Shown in pieces: positions 24,630-34,869 of a stretch of 64,000 nucleotides of DNA; position 1 is the stretch's first letter, and the number at the start of each line of letters is the position of its first letter. Made by a program: the position numbers and the translations under genes. The stretch is taken from assembly GCA_051453625.1 (NCBI GenBank), contig JBOZIK010000001.1:116162262-116226261 (forward strand), read 5' to 3'. This stretch comes from Welwitschia mirabilis. Taxonomy: Eukaryota > Gnetophyta > Gnetopsida > Welwitschiales. The notes beneath the pieces are model-generated. The model saw only the letters and a list, made by a program, of their open reading frames with translations, searched no databases and was not told where the DNA came from.

Positions 24630-25540
24630 TACCTTTAGATGAATGCCTTTTGGACTTTGAAATGCTCCTTGGACTTTCCAATGAGCAATGATGGGAATCT
24701 TTTCTGACATGATATAGGATTCTATTAAAATCTTTATAAATGACTTCTCCATATTTGGTAAAACTTTTGAACAAATCATGAAAAGGTTAGAGAAAGTCTT
24801 GGATCGATGTATAGAGAGTGGCCTATACTTGAGCTGGAAAAAAAGTTTCATCCTTATCAATTATGGAATTTTTTTAGGTCAACAAATTTCTAATGAAGGG
24901 ACTAAGATGGACCCTGTAAAAGTTGATATCATTAAAAACCTTAATCCTTCAATTAATATTAAACAAGTTTGATCATTCCTTGGTCATGCTAGTTTTTATC
25001 ATCATTTCATTCATGATTATGCCAAGGTTTATAAACCTCTTTACTTATTACTTGAAAAATAAGCTGAATTTGATTCAAATGATTCATGTTAACTTGCTTT
25101 TAGTACACTTAAGGATAAATTTTTTTCTAAACCTATTATCATGGGTCCTAGTTGGACTAAATATTTTGAACTCATATCTGATAGAGGAAAAATTACGATG
25201 GATGGGTCTTAGCCAAAAATGTGAAAATAGTCTTAAAGTCATATTATATCTTAGTAAAACTTTGTACACATCCCAATCCAACTATAACAATACTAAAAGG
25301 AAAATTATTTCCATTATCTTTTACCTTGATCATCTTAGGTACTATCGTCTTGACTTCCATCATAATGTTTACATAAGTCATGTAGCCATATATTATCTTA
25401 TGGATAAGAAAGATTATAGTACTAGTCTTATTAGATGAATCCTTCTTATGCAATAATTCAATCTTACCATCATCGATAAGTTTGAAAAACATAATAGCAT
25501 TATAGATTTCTTATCTCAACTCTCTTGTTCTCATAATGAA
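24630..25540 (+). pseudogene. RT carboxy-terminal part and RNase H of element B
   Basis: Continues the RT cut at 17064. MPFGL, a stop, NAPWTFQ near 24640 is followed by the catalytic box FINDFSIFG at 24733-24759, where the first Asp of the usual [YF]-x-D-D is Asn, so the polymerase is dead. Next come RLEKVLDRCIESGLYLSW, then GIFLGQQISNEGTKMDPVKV, SFLGHASFYHHFIHDYAKVY and KPIIMGPSW. RNase H residues near 25260-25480 include YNNTKRKIISIIFYLDHLRY, YISHVAIYYL and the end motif IIDFLSQLS. A handful of stops and frameshifts break it. Homologous to 51850-53090 of element C. Confidence 0.85.
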
Positions 25541-26935
25541 CATCCCATAAATGAATCCTATTTAAATGAATAATTATTTTCTATTGAACAACTTTATGTC
25601 ATCTTTTCTACTCATTTAGCTTCTTGGTATGCTGATATTGTGAACTACCTTATTATCATAAAAACACCTCAACATTGGAACCATAACCAATGAAAGTATT
25701 TTCTCCATAGAATAGGTGATTATAAGAGGAATGAACCCCATCTTTATTAAAGATGCAAAGACCCAATTATGTATAAATGTGTGTCTAAATGGAAAAGCTT
25801 AGAGATCCTTAATCTTTACATTGGTGACGTATGTGAGGAATACTTTAGTAGCCAAAAGATTGTAATGAAAATTCTTCATTTTAGTTTTTATTAAGCTACC
25901 CTTTTTAAAAACTCTTTTGACTTTTCTAGAAAGTGTAATGCTTGTTAGTATTATGATAGCCTAACTTGTTCTCAAGATATTTCCCTTAAACATGTGCTTG
26001 AATGTGAACCTTTTAATTATTGGGGAATTTACTTTATATGCCATATTAAACCTTCATCTCATGATAAAACTTACAACTTAGTAGTTGTTAATTATGTCAC
26101 TAAGTGGGTCAAAGTTATTCTTACTACCAAGAATTATGCCTAAACTATTTGCAATTTTATCCAAACTCATATCTTTCAACATTTTGGTTTTCCTATAATC
26201 ATCATTAGTGATTAAAGAACTCATTTTATTAATCACCTTTTTTGGAAACTTCTTTTATCCATTAAAATTAAAAATAGAATTACATGTGCTTATCATCTAA
26301 AAACTAATGATCAAGCCAACAATATAAATAAAGAAATTAAAAATACACTATATACATTAGTCTCTATCAATTAAAAAGACTTGGTTCTATAAACTTAATA
26401 ATGTCATTTAGATTTACTATACTACTTGGTTTTTGAACTTTTGTACAAGAAATTTTGTATGTTGTCATTTGATGTTTACTATAACTCCTATCGATCCATC
26501 CATTAACTTAACCTTGTAAACTTGAATGAAAATCTTAAGACTCGATTATCCCAAGTTGACCATTTAAATGAAAAGCATACATATGCTTTACATCATCAAC
26601 TGATTCATAAAGCATAAGCCAAGTTCCAACATGATAAAAATAATTTCCATAAACAATTTAAACCTAGTCAACTCATCCTTTTATACAATACTTAAATACA
26701 CATTTTGCACAACGAGTTAACCTCTAAATGGTTAGGTCCTTATCTTATAGAAAAAGTGCATTTGAATGAATCAATTAAAATATTTAAATTAAACACTAGG
26801 CAAATTTAAAAAGTCAGTGGATAAAGGCTAAAAATTTATGATTCATCTACTAATAAAACCTTGAATAGGATAGAAGCACCTGTCTTGGAAGCCTCTCTTA
26901 ATAAGAAGGAATTTCCTTCTACCATTGTCTAAATT
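25541..26935 (+). pseudogene. Integrase of element B
   Basis: Integrase would insert the cDNA into chromosomes. Upstream spacer ASWYADIVNYLIIIKTPQHW near 25620; zinc-binding HHCC region with LHFSFY and KCNAC near 25880-25950; core with ECEPFNYWGIYF near 26010, LVVVNYVTKWVKVI near 26080 (first Asp replaced by Asn), FGFPIIIISD near 26185 (second Asp kept) and an NKEIKN segment near 26330 for the catalytic Glu region. The C-terminal part reads LSQVDHLNEKHTYALHHQLI near 26550 and LTSKWLGPYLIEKVH near 26720. Many stops. The block is collinear with C at 50640-51800. Confidence 0.8.
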
Positions 26936-27264
26936 CTTTCTTAACAGAGTCCTTGGGTAGATATCATGTTATCACTTGAACATATTTAATTTGACTTATG
27001 TATTACTTTATCAATTCATTATGATTAGTAATCTTTCACTTGGATATTTTAAAATGATAAGATTGGATTCACCTAATTTTAAGACATTAGATTCATCTAA
27101 TTTTAAGACATTCATATGTTTATGAACTTTATTTAGAAGTAAGATGCCTTGGTTCTTTTATTATCTTTTAATGATGTGAATATTTAGTTGTTTTTTCATG
27201 CTTTTACTTTATTTCCCATCTCATNNNNNNNNNNNNNNNNNNNNNNNNNNNNNNNNNNNNNNNN

Positions 27265-27302
<38 letters not shown>

Positions 27303-29011
27303 ATCAAAATTATGATCTTTTGTATTTGAGCTAAAATCATTATCACCATGATGTCCTATCACAAGTTCATTAGGGCAAATTTTCCTAAGAGGGTCCTTTG
27401 ATAATGTGATATGGTAGTTTTGAAAACTTCACTAGGGGGTTAGTTGGCCATTCTGTGTGGGTCCTTACTCCTCTGATAGTGGTTTCATTCTCCTCATCAT
27501 GGCAAAATAATTTTTATTTANNNNNNNNNNNNNNNNNNNNNNNNNNNNNNNNNNNNNNNNNNNNNNNNNNNNNNNNNNNNNNNNNNNNNNNNNNNNNNNN
27601 NNNATGATCATTCTACTTCTTTGTATTCTAATGTTATTTTGAAGTGTAATCTAGTGACTTCATATTTTAGTAACTTGTGATCTTATCATTCATTATTTGA
27701 TAATATTAAACATAATTAAAATTGTCATAATCATTAACTATGTGAAAGGTATTTTATGAGTTTTTACATACTATCATGCATTTTTCATTAGGTGATTTTA
27801 TGATTTTTACTAAGGGAATTTGTTAGGTTGAAATATAGGATAGGTAAAACAATCTTCTTTAAGTTCATAGTTGTTTATTTTTACTTTTCATTTTTCTTTA
27901 GCTATTTTATTGGTTCTTCAAAGTCATTTTCATACTTTTACAACATAATATTTTGGATCTAATTATTTAGTTTCTTATTGATGTTACTCATAGCTTTTAT
28001 CTATTGGGGTTGCTATTTTTCTTTTTTATAAGTGATAATGATATTTTCTCTTTTGAGTTTTACTTTCTTACCTTTTCATGCTTACTGAGTTTGAGCACAT
28101 TTGAGGAGTTTTTCTGAGCATCTTTTCTTTGTACTTAGTGAATTATTATGGTCCCCCCCTTTTTTTTTCTCTTTGATGTCCTTTTCACATAAGTCCCTTT
28201 TCATCATTATCATGGCTTTTAAGAATGATTCTTTACTTTTTACCATTTCTATAATTTTTTGCTAATTTTATAATGCTTGATTGTTATTTCCCTTATTTTT
28301 ATAATTTTTTGGTTTTTCCTATCTTTATAGCATATCATTTAATAAGTGTCATTCCATTGATAGAGAGGACAACAATACTCCTTTTATTTCTATTATAATC
28401 TAAGATGTCTTGATTTACCTAGGGGACAGGGCATCTTTTTGAACTACTTCTAAGATATTAAGAAAAAATTTTACATTTTAAAAAGATTATTTTTAAGCTT
28501 TCACAATGCATATTTGTGATGAGTTTATTTGGATATGATTTTATATTACTTGAATAATTATTCATGGATATTATCTAGCAAGATCACAGTAGCACAATCA
28601 CAGAGTTTTCCTACATCTATGATTTAAAACATATAAAACATTATGAACAAGGGAAAGAATGTTATGATTACTCTTTATACTTCACCATATGTAGAATACA
28701 TTAATGGACTTATATGCATTATTTTAAGATATTACTACTTAGTTTTTACACATTAGCTTTATTATTTAAAGCTAACATTGTTACGTTTTATGATTTTTTA
28801 TGTAAGACATTCATTTAGTATATTGCAATGTGTTTTAAGTAGGGGACTAACAAATATGCTAGTATTTATGTTAATTAACTGGTTTTTGATGTTTATTCCT
28901 ACATGGTAAAAAAAAATTGAACTCAATTTACATTTGTTTAGTTGCTGGTTATCTTAGCTAAATTGCCTCGCAATATAGTTGATCACTTATTTATCAGGAA
29001 CTGATAAGGCT
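26936..29011 (+). other. 3' non-pol region of element B
   Basis: Two kilobases between integrase and the polypurine tract, with gaps at 27225-27264 and 27521-27603. The block 27370-27520 matches 49370-49520 of C on the opposite strand (GGGTCCTTACTCCTCTGATA versus GGGTTCTTACTTCTTTAATA). No recognisable protein. The remainder is AT-rich, with AAGGGG-free stretches and no repeat I can name. Positions 27900-28400 are T-rich. Confidence 0.55.
27265..27299 (+). repeat. (AG)n microsatellite in the B 3' region
   Basis: Seventeen AG repeats directly after a 40-N gap. A purine tract (AAAGAAAG type, minus strand) occupies the equivalent position in C at 49590-49623, also beside a gap. Confidence 0.9.
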
Positions 29012-29024
29012 AAGTAGGGGACTA
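29012..29024 (+). other. Polypurine tract of element B
   Basis: AAGTAGGGGACTA immediately before the TGTTGAGATGC start of the 3' LTR. The C element has AGTAGGAGGCTA in the same place on the minus strand. Plus-strand primer site. Confidence 0.65.
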
Positions 29025-30178
29025 TGTTGAGATGCTAATTTATAGGATTTTGATGATGTATTTTGATTACTTTTGTAGTATATCTATATAGGTCTGATTG
29101 TAATTCTAATGATTATGAATAATTAGTAGGATGTTCACTGACACATGTGATTCTCAGCATATCTGGAGGCATCTTAGGCTTATTCTAATTCTTTGTGTCT
29201 TGAAGGAATGATTAATAATGTGAAAGATTTATTTCTCTTGAGTTTAAAGAATAAATAAGTCTATCATCCCCTCTATNNNNNNNNNNNNNNNNNNNNNNNN
29301 NNNNNNNNNNNNNNNNNNNNNNNNNNNNNNNNNNNNNNNNNNNNNNNNNNNNNNNNNNNNNNNNNNNNNNNNNNNNNNNNNNNNNNNNNNNNNNNNNNNN
29401 NNNNNNNNNNNNNNNNNNNNNNNNNNNNNNNNNNNNNNNNNNNNNNNNNNNNNNNNNNNNNNNNNNNNNNNNNNNNNNNNNNNNNNNNNNNNNNNNNNNN
29501 NNNNNNNNNNNNNNNNNNNNNNNNNNNNNNNNNNNNNNNNNNNNNNNNNNNNNNNNNNNNNNNNNNNNNNNNNNNNNNNNNNNNNNNNNNNNNNNNNNNN
29601 NNNNNNNNNNNNNNNNNNNNNNNNNNNNNNNNNNNNNNNNNNNNNNNNNNNNNNNNNNNNNNNNNNNNNNNNNNNNNNNNNNNNNNNNNNNNNNNNNNNN
29701 NNNNNNNNNNNNNNNNNNNNNNNNNNNNNNNNNNNNNNNNNNNNNNNNNNNNNNNNNNNNNNNNNNNNNNNNNNNNNNNNNNNNNNNNNNNNNNNNNNNN
29801 NNNNNNNNNNNNNNNNNNNNNNNNNNNNNNNNNNNNNNNNNNNNNNNNNNNNNNNNNNNNNNNNNNNNNNNNNNNNNNNNNNNNNNNNNNNNNNNNNNNN
29901 NNNNNNNNNNNNNNNNNNNNNNNNNNNNNNNNNNNNNNNNNNNNNNNNNNNNNNNNNNNNNNNNNNNNNNNNNNNNNNNNNNNNNNNNNNNNNNNNNNNN
30001 NNNNNNNNNNNNNNNNNNNNNNNNNNNNNNNNNNNNNNNNNNNNNNNNNNNNNNNNNNNNNNNNNNNNNNNNNNNNNNNNNNNNNNNNNNNNNNNNNNNN
30101 NNNNNNNNNNNNNNNNNNNNNNNNNNNNNNNNNNNNNNNNNNNNNNNNNNNNNNNNNNNNNNNNNNNNNNNNNNNNNN
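29025..30178 (+). repeat. 3' LTR of element B, mostly in an assembly gap
   Basis: The first 252 bp (29025-29276) align with the 5' LTR from 11372, sharing GATTTTGATG, ATTCTAATGATTATGAA and GATGTTCACTGA. The rest falls in the 902-N gap 29277-30178, whose size is close to what is needed to finish a 1.15 kb LTR. The LTR end and target duplication cannot be seen. Confidence 0.75.
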
Positions 30179-30543
30179 AAAATGAAAACATCAATAAACT
30201 AGATTTATGTGGAAAACACCATGAAGAAAAACAACAAAAGAAATTTAGAGCTCTCTATTAGAATGAAGAAAAGGAAAAGGACACAAGTTGTCCTCAATAG
30301 CCAATATTGTAGTTCTTGACTCTTACATACCTTATGGTATTCCATGCCTCTACTCTCTTTATATATTTTTTATTTTAGGGTAGAAACCCTAATTCTAACT
30401 TTTAGAACTTTCTAGATGACCCAATTAGACTTCCCTTCTCTTTTAATATTAAATTACAAAAAGAAAGGATACTATATAAAAATATATAAAGGTATACTAC
30501 ACAGTAATAAATAACATAAAGAGATTTGGCTTCACTTCCAATA
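30179..30543 (-). repeat. 3' LTR of copia element H (part)
   Basis: The minus strand begins at TATTGGAAGTGAAGCC right after a polypurine tract. It contains a TATA box (TATATAAA, 30358-30365) and runs towards GTTTTCCACATAAATCTAG, a phrase typical of short Tork/Ivana-type plant copia LTRs. The far end is lost in the gap at 30178. Confidence 0.6.
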
Positions 30544-30556
30544 ATTCTCCTCTTTG
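30544..30556 (-). other. Polypurine tract of copia element H
   Basis: CAAAGAGGAGAAT on the minus strand, directly upstream of the LTR start. Confidence 0.6.
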
Positions 30557-30614
30557 AAGACAAATTTGAAAAGCCTACAAGCAAACAAGAGAGATGCATT
30601 GCTTTAAATGTCCT

Positions 30615-31010
30615 TTGATCACATCACTACAATCTTAAGATCTTCTTTATAAAAGTTACTCTTGTTCATTACCATGGCCTTTGTGAGTACATTAGTAATA
30701 TTTACCTTGGTATTTATTTTCTATACATCCACTATCTTGTTTTCAATAATTTCTATTACAAAATAGAACCAGATGTTAATGTGTTTTGTTCTTACATGAA
30801 ATTCTAAATTCTTTGCCAAGTGTATGGAACTTTGACTATCATAAAATACATTATAGTTCTTCTATTTTAATACAAGAAAACTAAGAAACCTGTACCACCA
30901 AATCACTTCTTTATAAGCTTCTATGAGATTCACATATTTTGCCTTTGTAGTCGACAAAGTTACTATTGATTGAAGACATGATAGCCAGCTAACTGCTTCT
31001 CCAAGAAAAG
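30615..31010 (-). pseudogene. RNase H carboxy-terminal half of copia element H
   Basis: Minus strand from 31010: FTFLGEAVSWLSCLQSIVTL, STTKAKYVNLIEAYKEVIWW, then VFYDSQSSIHLAKNLEFHV, RTKHINI and NVLTKAM. These match the copia RNase H signature (SWKSxLQ, LSTTEAEY, CDNQSAIxLAKN, RTKHIDI, ADxxTK). The YDSQ segment has Asp where expected. The wording is of the Tork/Ivana kind, unlike the SIRE-type RNase H of D (43090-43500). The 5' half of RNase H and all upstream pol are missing because element F starts at 31011. Two stops are visible. Confidence 0.8.
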
Positions 31011-31457
31011 TAAAAAAACATAAATTCTTCTAACTAAATTATGAAATTGTAGTATGAAATCCTTTAAAGTAAATTTGATTTTATTAATGCTATGATAAAA
31101 TTAGCATTGATCATTCCAATTTGAAAGGTACTGGTGGTAGATTATAGGCATTTACTAGCATTAATATTTATAATGCCATAACTTACATATAATATGCCTT
31201 ACATTTTAGCATCTGATATTGCATGCCAAGTAATTAGGGGGCATTTAGATGATTATTACTATACTTGAAATGGAGTGTTTTCATAAAGAAGAATGATAAC
31301 TTTGAGGCTTGAAATATGATTCAGAAAGGGGATGAATGGTAGTCTATAGCATCATTAAGCCTAATGAAAGAGATTAAATATAAGTAGAAAAGGAAACTAA
31401 TGGTGACATCATAAATTACTTAACATTTCTTTTTTTTTTAATATCTTCTATCATTGG

Positions 31458-31462
31458 TGTAG
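31458..31462 (+). repeat. Target site duplication, left copy (TGTAG)
   Basis: TGTAG here and at 32713-32717. The empty site in the other F LTR reads GGTGTAGCAGTGAGGG (near 37950). Confidence 0.85.
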
Positions 31463-32712
31463 TGTTGCCCTATCAAATTATATGTATTTTATGGGGTATC
31501 TTGAGTAGTTTTGTAGGACATTAAATAGGTTTATGCTAAGTTTTAATGATAATAAAGAATTAAGAAAAATGTTATGAAAACATGTAATCTTCATTACATT
31601 TAATAGCATTTGAAGCAATTTATAATGCTTCCTATCTAAAGTAGTAATCCTGCAATAAAAGAGGCTAATGTAATATAAGAAATACTTTACAAACATCCAT
31701 CATCCACCTAATTATCTAGATGACTATATGAATTATATAAGTACTAAAGTTGAGGAGGATACTTACTAGATTAATTTGGTAGTTGATGTGGAACTCATAT
31801 GATGTGGCATCATCTCCTGTGATGTCTGAACAACTAGCAAGACAAGATCTAAAATAAAAATTTCACCAAACTTCATCAAACTTTGGCCATGTGGCTTGCA
31901 TATTCTTATGTGGCTATTAGGGTTGTTGGTGCTTTTGTTAGTATTTGCTGATTTTAGGATTTATTTTGTAATAAATACATCCTCTTTTATTAACTTCATT
32001 TTCATCTTCTTTATTACTAGAAATTCTTATAATAAGAGATTGAAGGATAGGAGATTCATCCATTATTATAAAGAGATTTTTTCTTTCGTGTTGGATTGTG
32101 TATCCTTCATTGAGGTGTTGTTGTTTTATAACATGGATGTTAGTTCACTTTAATCAAAACTCTATTTTCCTTTTTATATCTTTTTTTATATGCATCTTCC
32201 TTATGGTTTATGTTGTTTTTTATTTTGTAACAGATTCATTGGTGATATAGATTATGAAGGCAATTTTTGTTAAGATTGACATTATTAGTTTAGGTGCAAT
32301 GCATTTCATTTCCTAAATTAACTTTGATTGTTTTCATATTTTATTCAATGTACCTGATATCGTAGGTTGGTTTTGGTCTGGTAATGGCTTTGATTAATTA
32401 ATCTAGATTATACAAGATCGATCTTCATGATAGGTTGATTTGGTAATCAGATAGAAGTTGCATTTAGAATATGACTTACATCTCATTTTCATAGCATGTT
32501 TATTTACATTATTATTTTATTCTACTTAGAGATTATAAGATGTTTTATTTTTTAAAATAATTCTCCTTCTTCTTGCTACTTCTTTAACAAAATTATGACA
32601 TTTAGTCACTTTCATCTATACTAGTGTATTTTGTTATGTAAAATCTATATATATTTTTGATTTATAGGATTTATCTAAGGACGTAACATTTGCACAAATA
32701 TGCACTGCAACA
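31463..32712 (+). repeat. Solo LTR of the B/C gypsy family
   Basis: 1250 bp beginning TGTTGCCCTATC and ending TGCACTGCAACA, with the family's TGTTG/CAACA ends and no internal region attached. The 3' half aligns with the B 5' LTR. The perfect 5-bp TGTAG duplication and the uninterrupted partner sequence at 37504-40178 show a clean insertion followed by LTR-LTR recombination. The TATA region is decayed (GTAATAAATAC near 31965). Confidence 0.88.
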
Positions 32713-32717
32713 TGTAG
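32713..32717 (+). repeat. Target site duplication, right copy (TGTAG)
   Basis: Perfect copy of 31458-31462. Confidence 0.85.
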
Positions 32718-34299
32718 TGATGAGGGAGAAAATAAGTCAAGCAGAGGATTGGGGTTCAGATCTTATACATTACACATCATCTGCTTTGTGCTCCACTCAT
32801 TATTTAAAATATTAATACTTAATATTAACATAATAGTTATTAAATCATTAAATGTAATAACTATATTTACCTTTAAAAATATTATAGTTTATCAAATAGT
32901 ATTAGTTTATTTAAATAAACTAGCTTATCTTCATTCTATTTAACATGTACGAAACCTTTCAAAGATGCTTATAACTTTCCTCTTATTATGGCCCTCTCTT
33001 CCAAAATAAATATCTATCTTTTCATAATTAAAATAAATTATTATAAGAAATAATGAAATGATCATTAATCTAAAATAGATGCATAAAGATCATATCAAAA
33101 ATATAAAATACTGATAAATTAATGATTTAACATTTATTCTAATAAGACTCTAGAATCTAAATATAGAAATTTTATCAAGAAAATAAACGTTAAAAATATA
33201 GAGATATTTATTAATAAATTTATAGTTTATTACATTTGATATACAAGATCAAGAAGATTTAACAAAAAATGTACATAGTTTAGTTTAGAAAGTATTCTCA
33301 AGACCACAATAGTTATATTACTAAAATTTCAAGATTCACAAAAGAACTATAGGTTTCGCTCCAAGATAAATTCTTAAAATTAACTGGAAAAAATAATCTT
33401 TTCTTCTATTTTCCCTTCCAAGAATCAAGCTCTTGTTTTAGCACGTGTTTTATAGAAGAAATAGAAAGTGAGAACCATGAAAATTTCACAACTCCTAATA
33501 TGGTCCATGTCAAGGTTTAGTTAAGGATGTGAAATGGGTAAAGAGGGAGGAAATAGGGATTATTTTAAGCATAATATTGAATTCGTAGGAATAGTATATG
33601 TAACTAAGACCTCATATGAGATTTAATAATTCAGATATACATATCCAAATCTCAATAATCCCAAAATGTAAAATGACTAATATGCTCTATTAAAAGGGTA
33701 TTAAAAACACTCATTTATCTAGAGGTTTATTCCTATGAGTAATAGGAATCCTTCATATGGGATAAACCCTCTAAATCCATAAATACATAACTTCATGCAT
33801 AATTAGATGGATTAAAAACGTCACCCTGATCACTCTAATAGCTTACTTCCATGATTAATGGGAGCACTTCAGGTGGCCCAACCCCTAAAGCCACATAATT
33901 TTGTTATTTACAGAAGTTTAAATCATAGAATTAAATTAATATCCAAGATATTATATGCATAACAAAAGACTTACATGAATAAATAAAATAGTAAGAAAAA
34001 TCCTTGAATCATGTAAAAGATGAAAGAACTAATTAGAACATATGAGAAATAGATGGAATTTCATAAAACATACAAGAAATAACATAAAAGTCAAGAACCC
34101 TACTGAAATCAAAATAAAGATTTGAAAACTTCTAGAGATCCAAAGTTTGAAGGCTCTAAGGCTTTTTGAAGCTCTAAGATTAAATTTGCCAAGATTCGAC
34201 AAAAAAATATTTCTCAAGATATAAAATAAGAATATAATAAGGTCCTATTTATAGTAGAGGATGTAGGATGTGAAGAAACAAAATCATAAGAGAGTAGTA

Positions 34300-34460
34300 A
34301 AGTGATAGAATTGGTGGAGGTAGTGAAGTGATGAATGAAAGTGGTGCAGTAAAAGTGGTTAAGGTTATGAAAGTGATGGAAGTGGTGTGGTTGAGGTGGT
34401 GAAAATGGTGGAAGTGAAAGAACTGCTATGGTGAAAATGGTAAAGGTGGTGGAAGTGATG
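34300..34460 (-). repeat. Degenerate GTGGAAGTG minisatellite in the F 3' LTR
   Basis: Repeated plus-strand words such as GGTGGAAGTGAA, GTGATGGAAGTGGTG and AAAATGGTGGAAG. It is paired with 39585-39760 in the other LTR. Confidence 0.75.
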
Positions 34461-34869
34461 AAGTTTTCATTACCTTACCACATACTAGATATAAATAATA
34501 GCAATTATGCTTATCAAAAATAACAATAAATAATATATAAGACATTAAATAGTAATAATAAAATATTCCATAAACATTGTAGTAATTTTAATTATATTTT
34601 TTTCACATTTACTAGAATTAAGAAAAAATAAAATAACCCTAGATGTTAATCATCTCCAATAGTTACAAATCCACAACTCAATGGAATTTTCCAAAATAAG
34701 CATTTAAATTAATAAAGATAAAGTATAAAATAATATTTATGGGACTATTAGCTCTAAAGGAAACATCTAAGAATTAACATAAAATCTTTGCCTTATAAAA
34801 TTTCATATTAACTTATTTATTAGAATATTTTAAACTTAAATCTTAATTGTTAAAAATTTGGAATGGACA

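Larger units (their letters stand above)
11372..30178 (+). mobile_element. Ty3/gypsy OTA-clade LTR retrotransposon B, interrupted by a CACTA element
   Basis: A nearly complete but dead element in the order 5' LTR (11372-12519), primer binding site, gag, protease, RT, RNase H, integrase, 3' region, polypurine tract, 3' LTR (from 29025). LTRs begin TGTTG. The 5' LTR and the visible part of the 3' LTR agree in roughly four of five bases by eye, so the insertion is old. It is split in RT by a 7.6 kb CACTA transposon (17065-24626). The right LTR end lies in a 902-N gap, so no target duplication can be tested; the left flank is TGCCT. Without the CACTA element and its gaps it would be about 11 kb, like C. 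Confidence 0.85.
31011..34869 (-). repeat. 3' LTR of F, interrupted by a solo gypsy LTR
   Basis: 31011-31462 and 32713-34869 together align with 37504-40178. Examples: ATTCATCATTT-like and GGCATTTxxTxGCATTAATAT phrases near 31140 and 37630; TCATCTGCTTT, ATTTAAATAAA and CTCAAGACCACAATAG downstream. It holds a GTGGAAGTG-type minisatellite near 34300-34460. Confidence 0.8.

Noticed and set aside
25084-25492. Minus-strand frames of 65 and 82 residues
   Set aside because: Shadows of the RT/RNase H of element B on the opposite strand.
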